This document shows, one piece after another, positions 15,573-24,297 of a stretch of DNA of 64,000 nt. The stretch covers positions 186,001 through 250,000 of the forward strand of contig NZ_CP034550.1 of NCBI RefSeq assembly GCF_009498035.1. The letters run 5' to 3'. Numbering within the stretch: the first letter of the stretch is position 1; the number at the start of each line of letters is the position of its first letter. This DNA is from Saccharothrix syringae (GTDB taxonomy: Bacteria > Actinomycetota > Actinomycetes > Mycobacteriales > Pseudonocardiaceae). The notes below the pieces were generated by a model. The model searched no databases and was not told the origin of the DNA. It worked only from the letters and a program-made list of their open reading frames with translations. The translations under genes and the position numbers were made by a program.

Positions 15573-16783
15573 GGGAACTCCGCGGTGACGGTGGTCGGGC
15601 CACCCGGTGGGCTGGTGACGTCCATCCTGCCGTCCAGCGCCTCCACCCGGCGTCGCAGGCCGTCCAGGCCGGAGCCCGCCGGGTCGGCGCCGCCCCGGCC
15701 GTCGTCCCGCACGGTCACGGCCAGGCCGCCGTCGGCGGTGCGGGCGGCCTCGACCTCGCACGCCGCCGCCCCGGCGTGCTTGACGGCGTTGGCCAGGGCC
15801 TCGGCGACCACGAAGTAGGCCGCGGCCTCCACGGCGGGCGGCAGGTCGCCCAGGTCGTCGGCGCGCGCGGTGACGGGGAACGGGGCGTCGGCCGCCAGCG
15901 CGGCGACGGCGGCGGCCAGGCCGCGGTCGGCCAGGATCGGCGGGTAGATGCCCCGCACGAGCCTGCGCAGCTCGACCAGGGCGTCGTCCAGCTGGCGGCG
16001 GGCGTTGAGGACGTCGGCGCGCGCCGGGTCGTCGGCCAGGCCCGCGGCGCGCAGCCTGCGGTCGGCCAGGGCCAGCGTCATGCCGGCGGCCACGATGCGG
16101 GCCTGCGCGCCGTCGTGCAGGTCGCGCTCGATGCGCCGGAGCTCGGCGGCCTGCGCGTCCACCACGCGCAGCCGGGTGGCGCGCAGCTCGACCACCTGGC
16201 GGCGCGGGTCGGGGCCGAGGAGCCGGGCGGCGACCGACGCCTGGAGCCGCGACAGCGCGGGGACCAGGCGCAGCGCCAGGGGCGCGGCCGCGAGGCCCAG
16301 CGCGCTGAACGCGAACCGGCCGGGGACGGTGTTGAACAGCCAGTGCGCCGCCGGGTGCAGGTGCGGGTTCGGCACGGCCCACAGCCACACCGGCGCCAGC
16401 ACCGCGCCCAGGTCCACCACCGCGACGACCAGCCCGACCACACCGGTCAGGCCGCCCACCGGGAACGACAGCCCCAGCCACGCCAGGTCGCGCCACGTGG
16501 CGGGGTCCCGGGTCAGCGCGCGGCCCCGCCGCCACGGGTGGCCGGCGACGGGCTCGTACGGGTTCGGTACGGCGACGCCCAGCACCCAGCCCGCGCGCAG
16601 CCGCTCGAACCGGGCGACCCGCCTGCTGACCCACGTCACCACCAGGAACAGCGGCAGGCCCACGTAGGTGAACGACAGCACGGCGGTGGCCAGCGTGGTG
16701 GCCACCGCCCACGCGAAGGCGAGCGGGCCGACCACCACGCCGGCGAACAGGTGCGCCACGGCGCGGCCCATGCGGGGGAACAC
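15560..16783 (-). CDS. Membrane sensor histidine kinase (HisKA_3 type)
   Basis: The 407-residue kinase has hydrophobic membrane segments at about 10-50, 100-135 and 155-175, then the HisKA_3 dimerisation motif with phospho-acceptor H223 (IERDLHDGAQARI). The HATPase domain shows the N box (AEALANAVKHA) and G boxes (VRDDGRGGADPAGSGLDGLRRRVEAL). There is no large extracellular sensor domain, so it may sense through the membrane or through the neighbouring transporter. The start is GTG at 16783 or ATG at 16771. It follows the ABC permease by nine bases and overlaps the response regulator. Confidence 0.92.
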   Translation of the reverse strand: MFPRMGRAVAHLFAGVVVGPLAFAWAVATTLATAVLSFTYVGLPLFLVVTWVSRRVARFERLRAGWVLGVAVPNPYEPVAGHPWRRGRALTRDPATWRDLAWLGLSFPVGGLTGVVGLVVAVVDLGAVLAPVWLWAVPNPHLHPAAHWLFNTVPGRFAFSALGLAAAPLALRLVPALSRLQASVAARLLGPDPRRQVVELRATRLRVVDAQAAELRRIERDLHDGAQARIVAAGMTLALADRRLRAAGLADDPARADVLNARRQLDDALVELRRLVRGIYPPILADRGLAAAVAALAADAPFPVTARADDLGDLPPAVEAAAYFVVAEALANAVKHAGAAACEVEAARTADGGLAVTVRDDGRGGADPAGSGLDGLRRRVEALDGRMDVTSPPGGPTTVTAEFPCAS

Positions 16784-16792
16784 GGGGGCAAC

Positions 16793-19279
16793 CTAGCCGT
16801 TCAGGCCGGCCCGGGACCGGTTCCCGATCACCGCGCGGGCCGGCGCCCACCCGGCCACCACGCCGAGCAGCCCGACGCCCGCCACCAGGGCCAGGTAGCG
16901 CAGCGGATCGGCGAACAGCCGCCACCGCCCGTCCAGCGCGACGCTGAACGCGCCGACCACCACCCCGCTGATCGCGCACCCCAGCACCAGGCCGACGACC
17001 GCGGTGACCAGCGCCTCCCGGGTGACGAGCGCGCGCACCTGCCGCGGCGTCGCGCCGATCAGCCGCAGCCCGGCGAACTCCCGGCGGCGGGCGCCGACGG
17101 CCATGGCGGAGGCGTTGACCACGGCGATCGCGGTGAAACCGAGCGTGATGACGACCATCAGCTCCCACGCCGCCTGCTGGTTGCGCGGGTCGGCCGCGCC
17201 GCCGCGCGGGTCGGCCGCGGTCGTCGCCGCCAGCTCGGGCCACGCGCCCAGGTCCGGCGCGCCGCGCAGGTAGAGGGCGCCGACGAGGCCGCGCGGGTCG
17301 TGCGCGGAGACCAGGTCGGCGGGCAGCACGAGCTCGCCGAACCCGCGCCAGAGCCCGAACACCGCGACCACGGTCAACGCCACGCGCGTGCCGTCGGCCA
17401 GCCAGAGCTCCGGCCGGTCGCCCACCCGCCAGCCCCGCGCCGCGGCGAGCGGCGCGCTCACCGCCACCCCGCCGGCGGCCAGGCCGGCCAGGTCGCCCGC
17501 TGTGACGCCGAGGTCCAGCGCCGGTTCGCCGGCCAGCCGCAGGCCCTGCGCCGGGTGGTCCTCGGGCTTGCCGCCCTCGTCGAGGACCACCCTCGTGCCG
17601 ACGGTCAGCGCCGAGCCGGTGACCCCGGCCGACGCGGCGACCCGGTCGGCGGTGGCCAGGGGCAGGCCCGGCGCGTTCGTGGCGGCCACCCGGACGGTGG
17701 CTGGCGCGGCGCGGTCGGCCTGCTGCGCGGCGGTCACCGAGGCCAGCAGGTCGCCGTTGGTGAGCACGGTGGCGTTGACCGCGAACACCAGCGCCAGCGG
17801 GACGGCCACCCCGGTGACCCGGCGGCTCTCGGCCCGGGTCACCGCGCCCGCCACCCGGCCCAGCGCCCCCAGCGCCCCGACCGGCCGGGACAGCACGGCC
17901 GTCAGCGCGCCCACCAGGACCGGCCCGAGCGCCGCGGCGGCGCACAGCAGCAGCGCGGCCGAGACGAAGCCCATGCCCATGCCCAGGTCGCCGCCCAGCG
18001 GTACCAGGACCAGGATGGCCGTCGCGCCCCCGGCGAGCACCGCGGCCGGCACGACCCGCGGCGCGCGGCCGCCGGTGGGCGCGGTCACCGCCTCCCGCAA
18101 CGCCTGCGTCGGTGCGATCCGCACGGCCCGCCGCGCCGCGACCGCGGTCGCCGCCCAGCAGACGAGCAGCCCGAGCGCGGTGGCGGCGACGAGCACCGCG
18201 GGGTGCGCCGCGACGGCGAACCCGGCGGGCACGGCACCGAGGTCGCGGAACCGGCCGGCCACCACGTGGGCCACCACGACGCCCGCGGGCAGCCCCGGCG
18301 CCGCCGAGGCGAGCGCGACCAGGGTGGTCTCGGCGAGGAGCAGGCGGTGCAGCGCGCCCGGGGTCGCACCCGCCGTGCGCAGCAGCGCGAGTTCCCGCAG
18401 CCGCTGCCCGATCCCCAGCGACACCGTGCCGATCAGCGCGAACACCGCCGCGAACCCGGTGATGCCCAGGACGAAGCCGAAGACGGAGACCGCCCCGGTG
18501 AAGTCCGGCACGGCGCCGGGCAGGTCCGCGTGCGCCTTGTCGGCGCCGGCGCGCACGGTCAGCGCCGGGTCGAGCCGCCCGCGCAGCGCCGCCGCCACCC
18601 CGGCGGGGTCGGCGCCGGGGGCGAGCCGGACCGCCACGGCCGTCGGCCCGGCCAGCCCGGACAGGTCGGCCACCCGCTCGTCGGCCACGAACACCGCCGA
18701 CTGCCCCGGCACACCGCCCGCCACGGTCCCGGCGACCCGCAGCTCGCGGGCGCCCGTCCGGCTGGTCAGCCGCACCACGCCGCCGACCGGCAGGCCCAGC
18801 GACGCCTCCACCACGACGTCGTCCCGCCCCGGCGCGACGCCGTCGTGCAGCGGGTGCGGCGTGAGGGGCGCCGAGCGCCAGCCGTGGGCCACCACGTTCC
18901 CGGGGACCGGCGTGCCGGCCACGTCCAGCGAGACGGGGAAGGCCGCGTCCGGCACGGCCTCGGCCACGCCGGGGGTCGCGGCGACCGCGTCGAGGACCCC
19001 GGCGGGCAGCGTCGGCGCGCCGGGCAGGCGCTCGCCCTTGGTCTTCACCTTGACCTCGTCGCCCTTGTCCCGGGTCGTGGTGAGCTCGACCGACCGGGGC
19101 GCGGCGACGACGAGGTCGGCTGCGGCGAACCGGCCCGGTCCGGGGGAGGCGGCCAGCGCCGAGTGGAGCAGCAGCCCGCCGCCGGAGAGCAGCGCGAAGG
19201 CGAGGAACGCGGTCAGGAGCGTGCCGGCGAACGCGCCGGGCCGGCGCCGCACGCCCGCCAGGGCCAGGGAGGCGGTCAC
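16793..19279 (-). CDS. FtsX-like ABC transporter permease
   Basis: The 828-residue membrane protein has two FtsX/MacB-type permease halves. Each has a membrane-anchored extracytoplasmic domain, with clusters of hydrophobic helices near residues 10-40, 260-400, 430-500 and 720-820. The ELALLRTAGATPGALHRLLLAET and FAGLRLIGATPRQVRALVTREA segments are the conserved cytoplasmic coupling loops. The start is a GTG overlapping the ATPase stop (GTGA). With the ATPase it forms an ABC transporter of the macrolide/lipoprotein/antibiotic-resistance type, with the two-component genes directly downstream. Confidence 0.9.
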   Translation of the reverse strand: MTASLALAGVRRRPGAFAGTLLTAFLAFALLSGGGLLLHSALAASPGPGRFAAADLVVAAPRSVELTTTRDKGDEVKVKTKGERLPGAPTLPAGVLDAVAATPGVAEAVPDAAFPVSLDVAGTPVPGNVVAHGWRSAPLTPHPLHDGVAPGRDDVVVEASLGLPVGGVVRLTSRTGARELRVAGTVAGGVPGQSAVFVADERVADLSGLAGPTAVAVRLAPGADPAGVAAALRGRLDPALTVRAGADKAHADLPGAVPDFTGAVSVFGFVLGITGFAAVFALIGTVSLGIGQRLRELALLRTAGATPGALHRLLLAETTLVALASAAPGLPAGVVVAHVVAGRFRDLGAVPAGFAVAAHPAVLVAATALGLLVCWAATAVAARRAVRIAPTQALREAVTAPTGGRAPRVVPAAVLAGGATAILVLVPLGGDLGMGMGFVSAALLLCAAAALGPVLVGALTAVLSRPVGALGALGRVAGAVTRAESRRVTGVAVPLALVFAVNATVLTNGDLLASVTAAQQADRAAPATVRVAATNAPGLPLATADRVAASAGVTGSALTVGTRVVLDEGGKPEDHPAQGLRLAGEPALDLGVTAGDLAGLAAGGVAVSAPLAAARGWRVGDRPELWLADGTRVALTVVAVFGLWRGFGELVLPADLVSAHDPRGLVGALYLRGAPDLGAWPELAATTAADPRGGAADPRNQQAAWELMVVITLGFTAIAVVNASAMAVGARRREFAGLRLIGATPRQVRALVTREALVTAVVGLVLGCAISGVVVGAFSVALDGRWRLFADPLRYLALVAGVGLLGVVAGWAPARAVIGNRSRAGLNG

Positions 19280-20025
19280 CGGGTCGGCTCCGCCAGCCGG
19301 GCCGCGACCCGCGCGGCGGTCGGCGCGACCAGGTCGCCGGCGAGCCGGCCGTCGGCGAGGAACACCACGCGGTCCGCCCACGCCGCCGCGGCCGGGTCGT
19401 GCGTCACCATCACCACCGTGGTGGCGGAGTCGTCGACGAACCGGCGCAGCAGCGCCAGCACGCCCCGCCCCGCGGCCAGGTCCAGCGCGCCGGTCGGCTC
19501 GTCGCCGAACACCACCTCGGGCCGGCCCGCCAGGGCCCGCGCCAGCGCCACCCGCTGCTGCTGGCCGCCGGACAGCTCGCCGGGCCGCGCGCCCGCGCGG
19601 TCGCCCAGCCCGACCCGGGCCGGCACCTCCCGGGCCCACGCCACGTCCGGGCGGGCGCCCGCGAGCCGCTGGGGCAGCAGGACGTTGTCCCACACCGACA
19701 GCGCGTCGACCAGGTTGAAGGACTGGAACACGAACCCGACGCGCCGCCGCCGCACCGCGGTGAGCCGCGGCTCGCGCAGCGCGCCGATGTCCCGCCCCGC
19801 CAGCACGACCCGGCCGGCGGTGGGCAGGTCCAACCCGGCCGCGCAGTGCAGCAGCGTCGACTTGCCCGACCCGGACGGCCCCATCACGGCCGTGAACGAC
19901 CCCCTGGCGAAGCCGACCGTGACCCCGTCCAACGCCCGGACGCCGACCTGGCCGGGGTGGACCTTCGTCACCCCGGTCAACGCCACCACGTCCGTTCCCA
20001 CCCGCGGTTCCAGCACTGTGACCAT
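19276..20025 (-). CDS. ABC transporter ATP-binding protein (MacB/LolD type)
   Basis: The 249-residue ATPase has Walker A GPSGSGKST, the Q loop in VGFVFQSFNLVDALSVWDNV, signature LSGGQQQR, Walker B VVFGDEPTGALD and the switch histidine in VMVTHD. It is the energising subunit of the adjacent permease. This class moves substrates by mechanotransmission and often serves in peptide antibiotic sensing or resistance. The start codon at 20025 begins MVTVLEPRVG. Confidence 0.94.
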   Translation of the reverse strand: MVTVLEPRVGTDVVALTGVTKVHPGQVGVRALDGVTVGFARGSFTAVMGPSGSGKSTLLHCAAGLDLPTAGRVVLAGRDIGALREPRLTAVRRRRVGFVFQSFNLVDALSVWDNVLLPQRLAGARPDVAWAREVPARVGLGDRAGARPGELSGGQQQRVALARALAGRPEVVFGDEPTGALDLAAGRGVLALLRRFVDDSATTVVMVTHDPAAAAWADRVVFLADGRLAGDLVAPTAARVAARLAEPTR

Positions 20026-20143
20026 GCCGGGAACCCTGCCGGGCGGGCGAGTGCGAACCCACCGGGCGGGCTCTGGTCTTCGGGGTATGGCAGGCCCTAC
20101 CGACCACCGCGGGAGGTCCGCCGTCCGCTGTGGAGCCGGCCGG

Positions 20144-20953
20144 TCACGCGCCGGTCTCGCGGAACCGCCACAGGTCGTAGAGCAGCACCGAGGTGGCGAC
20201 CGCCAGGTTCAGCGACTCGGCCGTGCCGACCATCGGGATGGACACCCGCAGGTCGCCGCGCTCGACCACGTCGTCGGCCAGGCCGTCGCCCTCGGTGCCC
20301 ATCAGCAGGGCCACGCGCTCGGGGTACTCGGTCCGCCAGAGCCGGTGCGGCGCCTTCGCCGACGTGGTCACCACGGCGACCCCGCGCTCGCGCGCCCACG
20401 CGAACAGCTCGTCCACATCGGACACCCGCGCCACCGGCACGTTGAAGATGGCGCCCATGCTGGCCTTGATCGCGGCCGGGTCGAACGGGTCCGCCGTCGG
20501 GCCCACCAGCAGCACGCCGGCCGCGCCCGTGGCGTCGGCGGTGCGGACGATCGTGCCCAGGTTGCCGGGGTTGGCGACCCGGTCCAGCGCGACGACCGAG
20601 GCCCGGCCGGTGCCCGGCGCCACCTCCGCGGCGTCGGCGAGCCGGACGCGCACGATCGCGGCCAGGCCGGTCGGGCGGTCCCGGTCGGACAGGCGGGCGA
20701 ACAGCTCCCCGGTCACGGTGGTGACCCTGGTGCCCCGCTCCCGCTGCTCGGCCACGAACCGGGCGGTGCCCTCGCGCAGCAGCTCCGGCGCGACGACCAG
20801 GTTCTCCACCTCGAACCCGGCCTCGACGGCCTGCCGGACCGGCTGGGTGCCGTGCACCACGGCGGCGCCCTCGCGCTGCCGGTGCTTGCGCTGGTCCAAC
20901 GCCCGCATCCGCTTCACCACGGGGTTCGTCGCACTCGAGACCACGACGTCCAT
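20144..20953 (-). CDS. SpoU-family RNA 2'-O-ribose methyltransferase
   Basis: The 269-residue SPOUT methyltransferase has an N-terminal substrate-binding domain (SSATNPVVKRMRAL, AVVHGTQPVRQAVEAG) and the three SpoU motifs: RVANPGNLGTIVRTADATGA, LLMGTEGDGL and IPMVGTAESLNLAVATSVLLYDLWR. It should use S-adenosylmethionine to methylate a ribose 2'-OH in 23S rRNA or tRNA. Thiostrepton/nosiheptide resistance methyltransferases are relatives, so a self-resistance role cannot be excluded. It lies 84 bp downstream of the putative RiPP operon. The ATG at 20953 begins MDVVVSSATNP. Confidence 0.88.
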   Translation of the reverse strand: MDVVVSSATNPVVKRMRALDQRKHRQREGAAVVHGTQPVRQAVEAGFEVENLVVAPELLREGTARFVAEQRERGTRVTTVTGELFARLSDRDRPTGLAAIVRVRLADAAEVAPGTGRASVVALDRVANPGNLGTIVRTADATGAAGVLLVGPTADPFDPAAIKASMGAIFNVPVARVSDVDELFAWARERGVAVVTTSAKAPHRLWRTEYPERVALLMGTEGDGLADDVVERGDLRVSIPMVGTAESLNLAVATSVLLYDLWRFRETGA

Positions 20954-21037
20954 GCGCGCGCGTCCAGACCTTCCCTCGGCTACCGGTCGCTGGAGTGTAG
21001 CCACCGGGGGAGTTACCCCCGACCCGGCGGCCCGCGG

Positions 21038-22213
21038 TCAGGACACCGTGACCAGCCGGGTCCGCAGCAGCGCCGCGACCAGTGCGCCCGTCTCGGCGAC
21101 CGGGGTGCCGGAGCGCTCGGCCAGCTCACCGACGGTGAGGCGCCGCTCCCGGACCAGGTGCTCGCACGCCGTCCGGAACCGGCCGGGCACGCCGATCACC
21201 TGGCCGAACGCCGTGAACACCACCTGGTCGCCCGCGACCTCCAGCACCGGCGGCAGCACGGTGGCCAGCTCGACGACCGCCGTCGCCGGCGGGTGCTCGT
21301 CGCGGGCGGTCCACGGCAGGGAGGCCAGGTCGCGGCCCCCCGCGTGCCGGTGCTCGGCGGCGAAGAAGTCGTCCAGCGACAGTTCCGAGGACTTCTCGGT
21401 GAACGCCCGCACCAGCCGTTGCGCCTGGGCGCGCTTCTGCTCGGCGGTGCCCGCGCGGGCCAGGCTCTCCCGCACGTCGGCCTCCGGCAGCAGCTGCGTG
21501 ACGACCCACCGCAGCCAGTCGACCCCGGTGCGGCGGGTGAACGCGAACGTCAGGTGCAGGCTCGCGCCACCGCCGCCGCGCACGGTGTGCCACCAGCCGC
21601 GTGGCACGTGGATCACGTCGCCGGGTTCCAGGACCTTGTCGAACAGCACCTCCTCCGGGCACCGCGCCGGGTCGCTGTCGCCGTACTCGGGCAGCGGGAA
21701 GTCCTCCGACGGACCGTGCACCTGCCAGCTCTTGGTGCCCAGCACCTGGACCACGAACGTGTCGACCTCGTCGTAGTGGCTGGTGAACGCCTGGGAGTGC
21801 CCGAACGTGACGAACAGGTTGCACGAGGCGGTCTCGCCGACCAGGCGCATCACGTCGTCCGTGGCCCGCCGGATCCCGGGGTGGACGCGGTCGAGCGAGT
21901 CGATCAGCAGGCTGGCGCCGTCGCGGACCAGTTCGTCGACCCGTCGCAGGTCCAGCACGCGGTGCCCGCCGCCGGCGGTGGTGGTGTACAGGTGCTCGGG
22001 GAGCACCCGGCCGCCGGAGGCCAGCTTGAACTCCGCGGGCTCCACCCACCCCCGGGACAGGACCTCGTTCAGGTCGGCCCAGGAGAAGTGCGCCGCGGGC
22101 ACCCGCGGGTCGATCCGGCCGAAGACCACCTCCCGGCTGAGCCCGTTCGCCACGAACCCGGCCCCGAACACCGACCCGAGCGCCTTGCCGAGTCCCGACA
22201 GCAACACCGACAT
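21038..22213 (-). CDS. JmjC-domain oxygenase resembling ribosomal oxygenases (cupin_4 type)
   Basis: The 391-residue protein is a likely Fe(II)/2-oxoglutarate-dependent hydroxylase. The metal triad is readable: H146 and D148 in TSHYDEVDTF, and a distal histidine, H202 or H209, in DVIHVPRGWWHTV. The surrounding VQVLGTKSWQVHGPSEDFPLPEYGD and a C-terminal winged-helix-like region match the layout of ribosomal oxygenases such as YcfD, which beta-hydroxylates an arginine of ribosomal protein L16. Here it is the last gene of the RiPP operon, 41 bp after the reductase, so a peptide arginine (or another residue of the precursor) is a possible substrate. The ATG at 22213 is the only reasonable start. 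Confidence 0.85.
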   Translation of the reverse strand: MSVLLSGLGKALGSVFGAGFVANGLSREVVFGRIDPRVPAAHFSWADLNEVLSRGWVEPAEFKLASGGRVLPEHLYTTTAGGGHRVLDLRRVDELVRDGASLLIDSLDRVHPGIRRATDDVMRLVGETASCNLFVTFGHSQAFTSHYDEVDTFVVQVLGTKSWQVHGPSEDFPLPEYGDSDPARCPEEVLFDKVLEPGDVIHVPRGWWHTVRGGGGASLHLTFAFTRRTGVDWLRWVVTQLLPEADVRESLARAGTAEQKRAQAQRLVRAFTEKSSELSLDDFFAAEHRHAGGRDLASLPWTARDEHPPATAVVELATVLPPVLEVAGDQVVFTAFGQVIGVPGRFRTACEHLVRERRLTVGELAERSGTPVAETGALVAALLRTRLVTVS

Positions 22214-22254
22214 CCGACTTCGCCTCCCTCGTCCTCCGCCGACCCCGCCGAGCG

Positions 22255-23013
22255 CTACGCCGCGCCGAGCCGGTCGACAGCCGCCACCTCGGCCGGCGTG
22301 AGCGCCAACCCGACGCCGCGCAGGTTCTCCGCGAGCCGCCGCGGCGAGGCGGACTTCGCGACCACCGGCACGCCGTGCGCCCGGTGCCAACCCAGCACGA
22401 CCTGGTGCGTGTCGCACCCGTGCCGCTCGGCGACCTCCACCAGCACCGGGTCGTCCATGCGGTTCTCGCTGAACGGGCTGTGGGCCTCCAGCACCACCCC
22501 GCGCGCGGCGTGCGCCGGCCCGAGCCCCGGCTCGAAGTAGTGCGGCCCGAACGCGGTCTGGTTCACCGCGGGCGCCACCCCGGTCGCCGCGGTCAGCCCG
22601 TCCAACTGCCCGACGGTGAAGTTGCAGACCCCGATGGCGCGCACCAGGCCCTCGGCCCGGGCGTCGACGAAGTGCCGCCAGATCGCGGCGGTCCGCCCGG
22701 CGTCGGGGGCCGGCCCGTGCAGCAGCCACAGGTCCAGGTGCGCCACGCCGAGCAGGGCGAGGCTGCGCCGCAGGACCCGGCGCTCGGCGCCCGCCGCCTC
22801 CTCGGGGAACTTGGTGACCACGAGCAGGTCGCCGCGGGGCACCCCCGAGGCCCGGATGCCCTCCCCGACGGCCTCCTCGTTGGCGTAGGCGGTCGCGGTG
22901 TCGACGTGCCGGTAACCCAGCTCCAGCGCGGTCCGCACGGTGCGGACGGCCTCCGCGCCGGTCAGCTGCCAGGTGCCCAGGCCGAGTGCGGGGAAGGTGA
23001 ACGGCAGGCTCAC
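22255..23013 (-). CDS. Aldo/keto reductase
   Basis: The 252-residue NADPH-dependent reductase of the AKR superfamily is a complete TIM barrel. Catalytic residues are visible: D and Y in VDTATAYANEEAVGEGI, K in LLVVTKFPEE and H in LWLLHGP. The cofactor-binding C-terminus has VAKSASPRRLAENL. The GTG start overlaps the MFS stop (GTGA). In this operon it could reduce an aldehyde or ketone generated in the peptide; a housekeeping origin is also possible. Confidence 0.88.
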   Translation of the reverse strand: MSLPFTFPALGLGTWQLTGAEAVRTVRTALELGYRHVDTATAYANEEAVGEGIRASGVPRGDLLVVTKFPEEAAGAERRVLRRSLALLGVAHLDLWLLHGPAPDAGRTAAIWRHFVDARAEGLVRAIGVCNFTVGQLDGLTAATGVAPAVNQTAFGPHYFEPGLGPAHAARGVVLEAHSPFSENRMDDPVLVEVAERHGCDTHQVVLGWHRAHGVPVVAKSASPRRLAENLRGVGLALTPAEVAAVDRLGAA

Positions 23014-24287
23014 GGCGCCCGCCCCCCGTCGACCGGCGCGTGCTCGTCGGCACGGGAGAGGAAGACCCCCGCCAGCAGCCAGGCCCCCGACGCGTAGACG
23101 CCGGCGCTGGAGACCAGCACGGCCGTGCGGACGTCCCAGACGCCGACCAGCACCGCCGCGCCCGCCGCGCCCGCCGTCGCGGCGATGCCGGTGAACCACC
23201 GGCCGACCGCGCCGACCCGGCCCAGCAGCTCGCGGGGCACCGTGCGCTGCCGGTAGGTCACCACGGCGGTGGCGTAGACGACCGAGCTCAGCGCGTACCA
23301 GAACCAGCCGACCAGGTAGAACGCGACGCCGGCGCCGGGCGTGGCCAGCGGCAGCAGCAGCACGGGCGCGGACAGCAGCAGCTGGCTGACCACGATGACC
23401 CGCACCGGTCCGAAGCGGCGGCGGAGCCGGCCGAACACCAGGCCGCCGACGACGCCCCCGACCGCGGTGACCGAGTACGCCGCGCCGACGCCCCAGGGCG
23501 CCACGCGCAGCTCGCGCACCAGGAACAGCACCTCGACCGTGCCCGCCATGGTGGCGAACAGGTTCGACGTGGTGGAGGTGGCCAGCAGCCGGAGCAGCCG
23601 CTCGTCGGAGCGCACCGCGGTGAAGCCCGCCGCGAGGTCCCGCGCGATGCCGCGCGGGCCGCGGCGCTCACGGGCGACCGGTGCCCTCGGCCGCACCGGC
23701 ACCCGGGCCAGCAGCACCGCGGACACCAGGAAGGAGACCGCGTCCACCAGGAGCCCGGCGAACACGTTCAGCGCGCTGACGATCAGCCCGCCGAGGCCGG
23801 GGCCGCCCACCGACGACACCGACCGCGCCGTGTTGAGCAGGCCGTTGGCGGAGTCCAGCACCCCGTCCGGCACCACGTCCGGCATGATCGTCTCGGCGCA
23901 CACCGCGTGCAGGGTGGTGAAGAAGCCCAGCACCGCGGCGACGGCCAGCACCACGCCCAGGTTCAGCAGGTCCAGGGCCCACAGGACCGGGACCGCGGTG
24001 ATCGTCGCGGCGCAGACCAGGTCGGCCGAGACCAGGACCCGCTTGCGGTCGAGGCGGTCGGCGAGCAGGCCGATGGGCAGCGTGAACAGCAGCATGCACA
24101 CGTACGCAGCGGCCTCCAGCGCGGCGACCCACGTGTCGCTCGCCTGGAGCACGGTGATCGCGATCAGGGGCAGCGCGACCCCGCTGATCTCGGTGCCGAC
24201 GCTGCTGATCGTGACCGACCCGACCAGGGGCGGCACGCCGCGGTGGGTCCAGGGCCGCGACCGTCCGGTGATCTCCTGTGCGGTCAA
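23010..24287 (-). CDS. MFS transporter, probable exporter of the RiPP product
   Basis: The 425-residue major-facilitator protein has about 12 hydrophobic helices and the MFS motif A-like loop GLLADRLDRKRVLVSADL between helices 2 and 3. It resembles the drug/peptide efflux (MFS_3, enterobactin exporter EntS-like) branch. The start appears to be TTG at 24287, eight bases after a GAGG, 11 bp downstream of the JmjC stop. Position within the operon suggests export and self-protection. Confidence 0.88.
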   Translation of the reverse strand: MTAQEITGRSRPWTHRGVPPLVGSVTISSVGTEISGVALPLIAITVLQASDTWVAALEAAAYVCMLLFTLPIGLLADRLDRKRVLVSADLVCAATITAVPVLWALDLLNLGVVLAVAAVLGFFTTLHAVCAETIMPDVVPDGVLDSANGLLNTARSVSSVGGPGLGGLIVSALNVFAGLLVDAVSFLVSAVLLARVPVRPRAPVARERRGPRGIARDLAAGFTAVRSDERLLRLLATSTTSNLFATMAGTVEVLFLVRELRVAPWGVGAAYSVTAVGGVVGGLVFGRLRRRFGPVRVIVVSQLLLSAPVLLLPLATPGAGVAFYLVGWFWYALSSVVYATAVVTYRQRTVPRELLGRVGAVGRWFTGIAATAGAAGAAVLVGVWDVRTAVLVSSAGVYASGAWLLAGVFLSRADEHAPVDGGRAP

Positions 24288-24297
24288 CGCGGCGCCC

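Noticed and set aside
14928..17945. A 1,005-codon minus-strand frame containing the response regulator
   Set aside because: Only the last 214 codons have homology-like motifs; the rest is an antisense-like shadow of the kinase and permease genes in another frame.
16793..20107. A single 1,104-codon minus-strand protein fusing ABC ATPase and permease
   Set aside because: The N-terminal part of that frame is low-complexity Arg/Gly sequence. The real ATPase is in another frame (19276-20025), ending in a GTGA overlap with the permease start at 19279.
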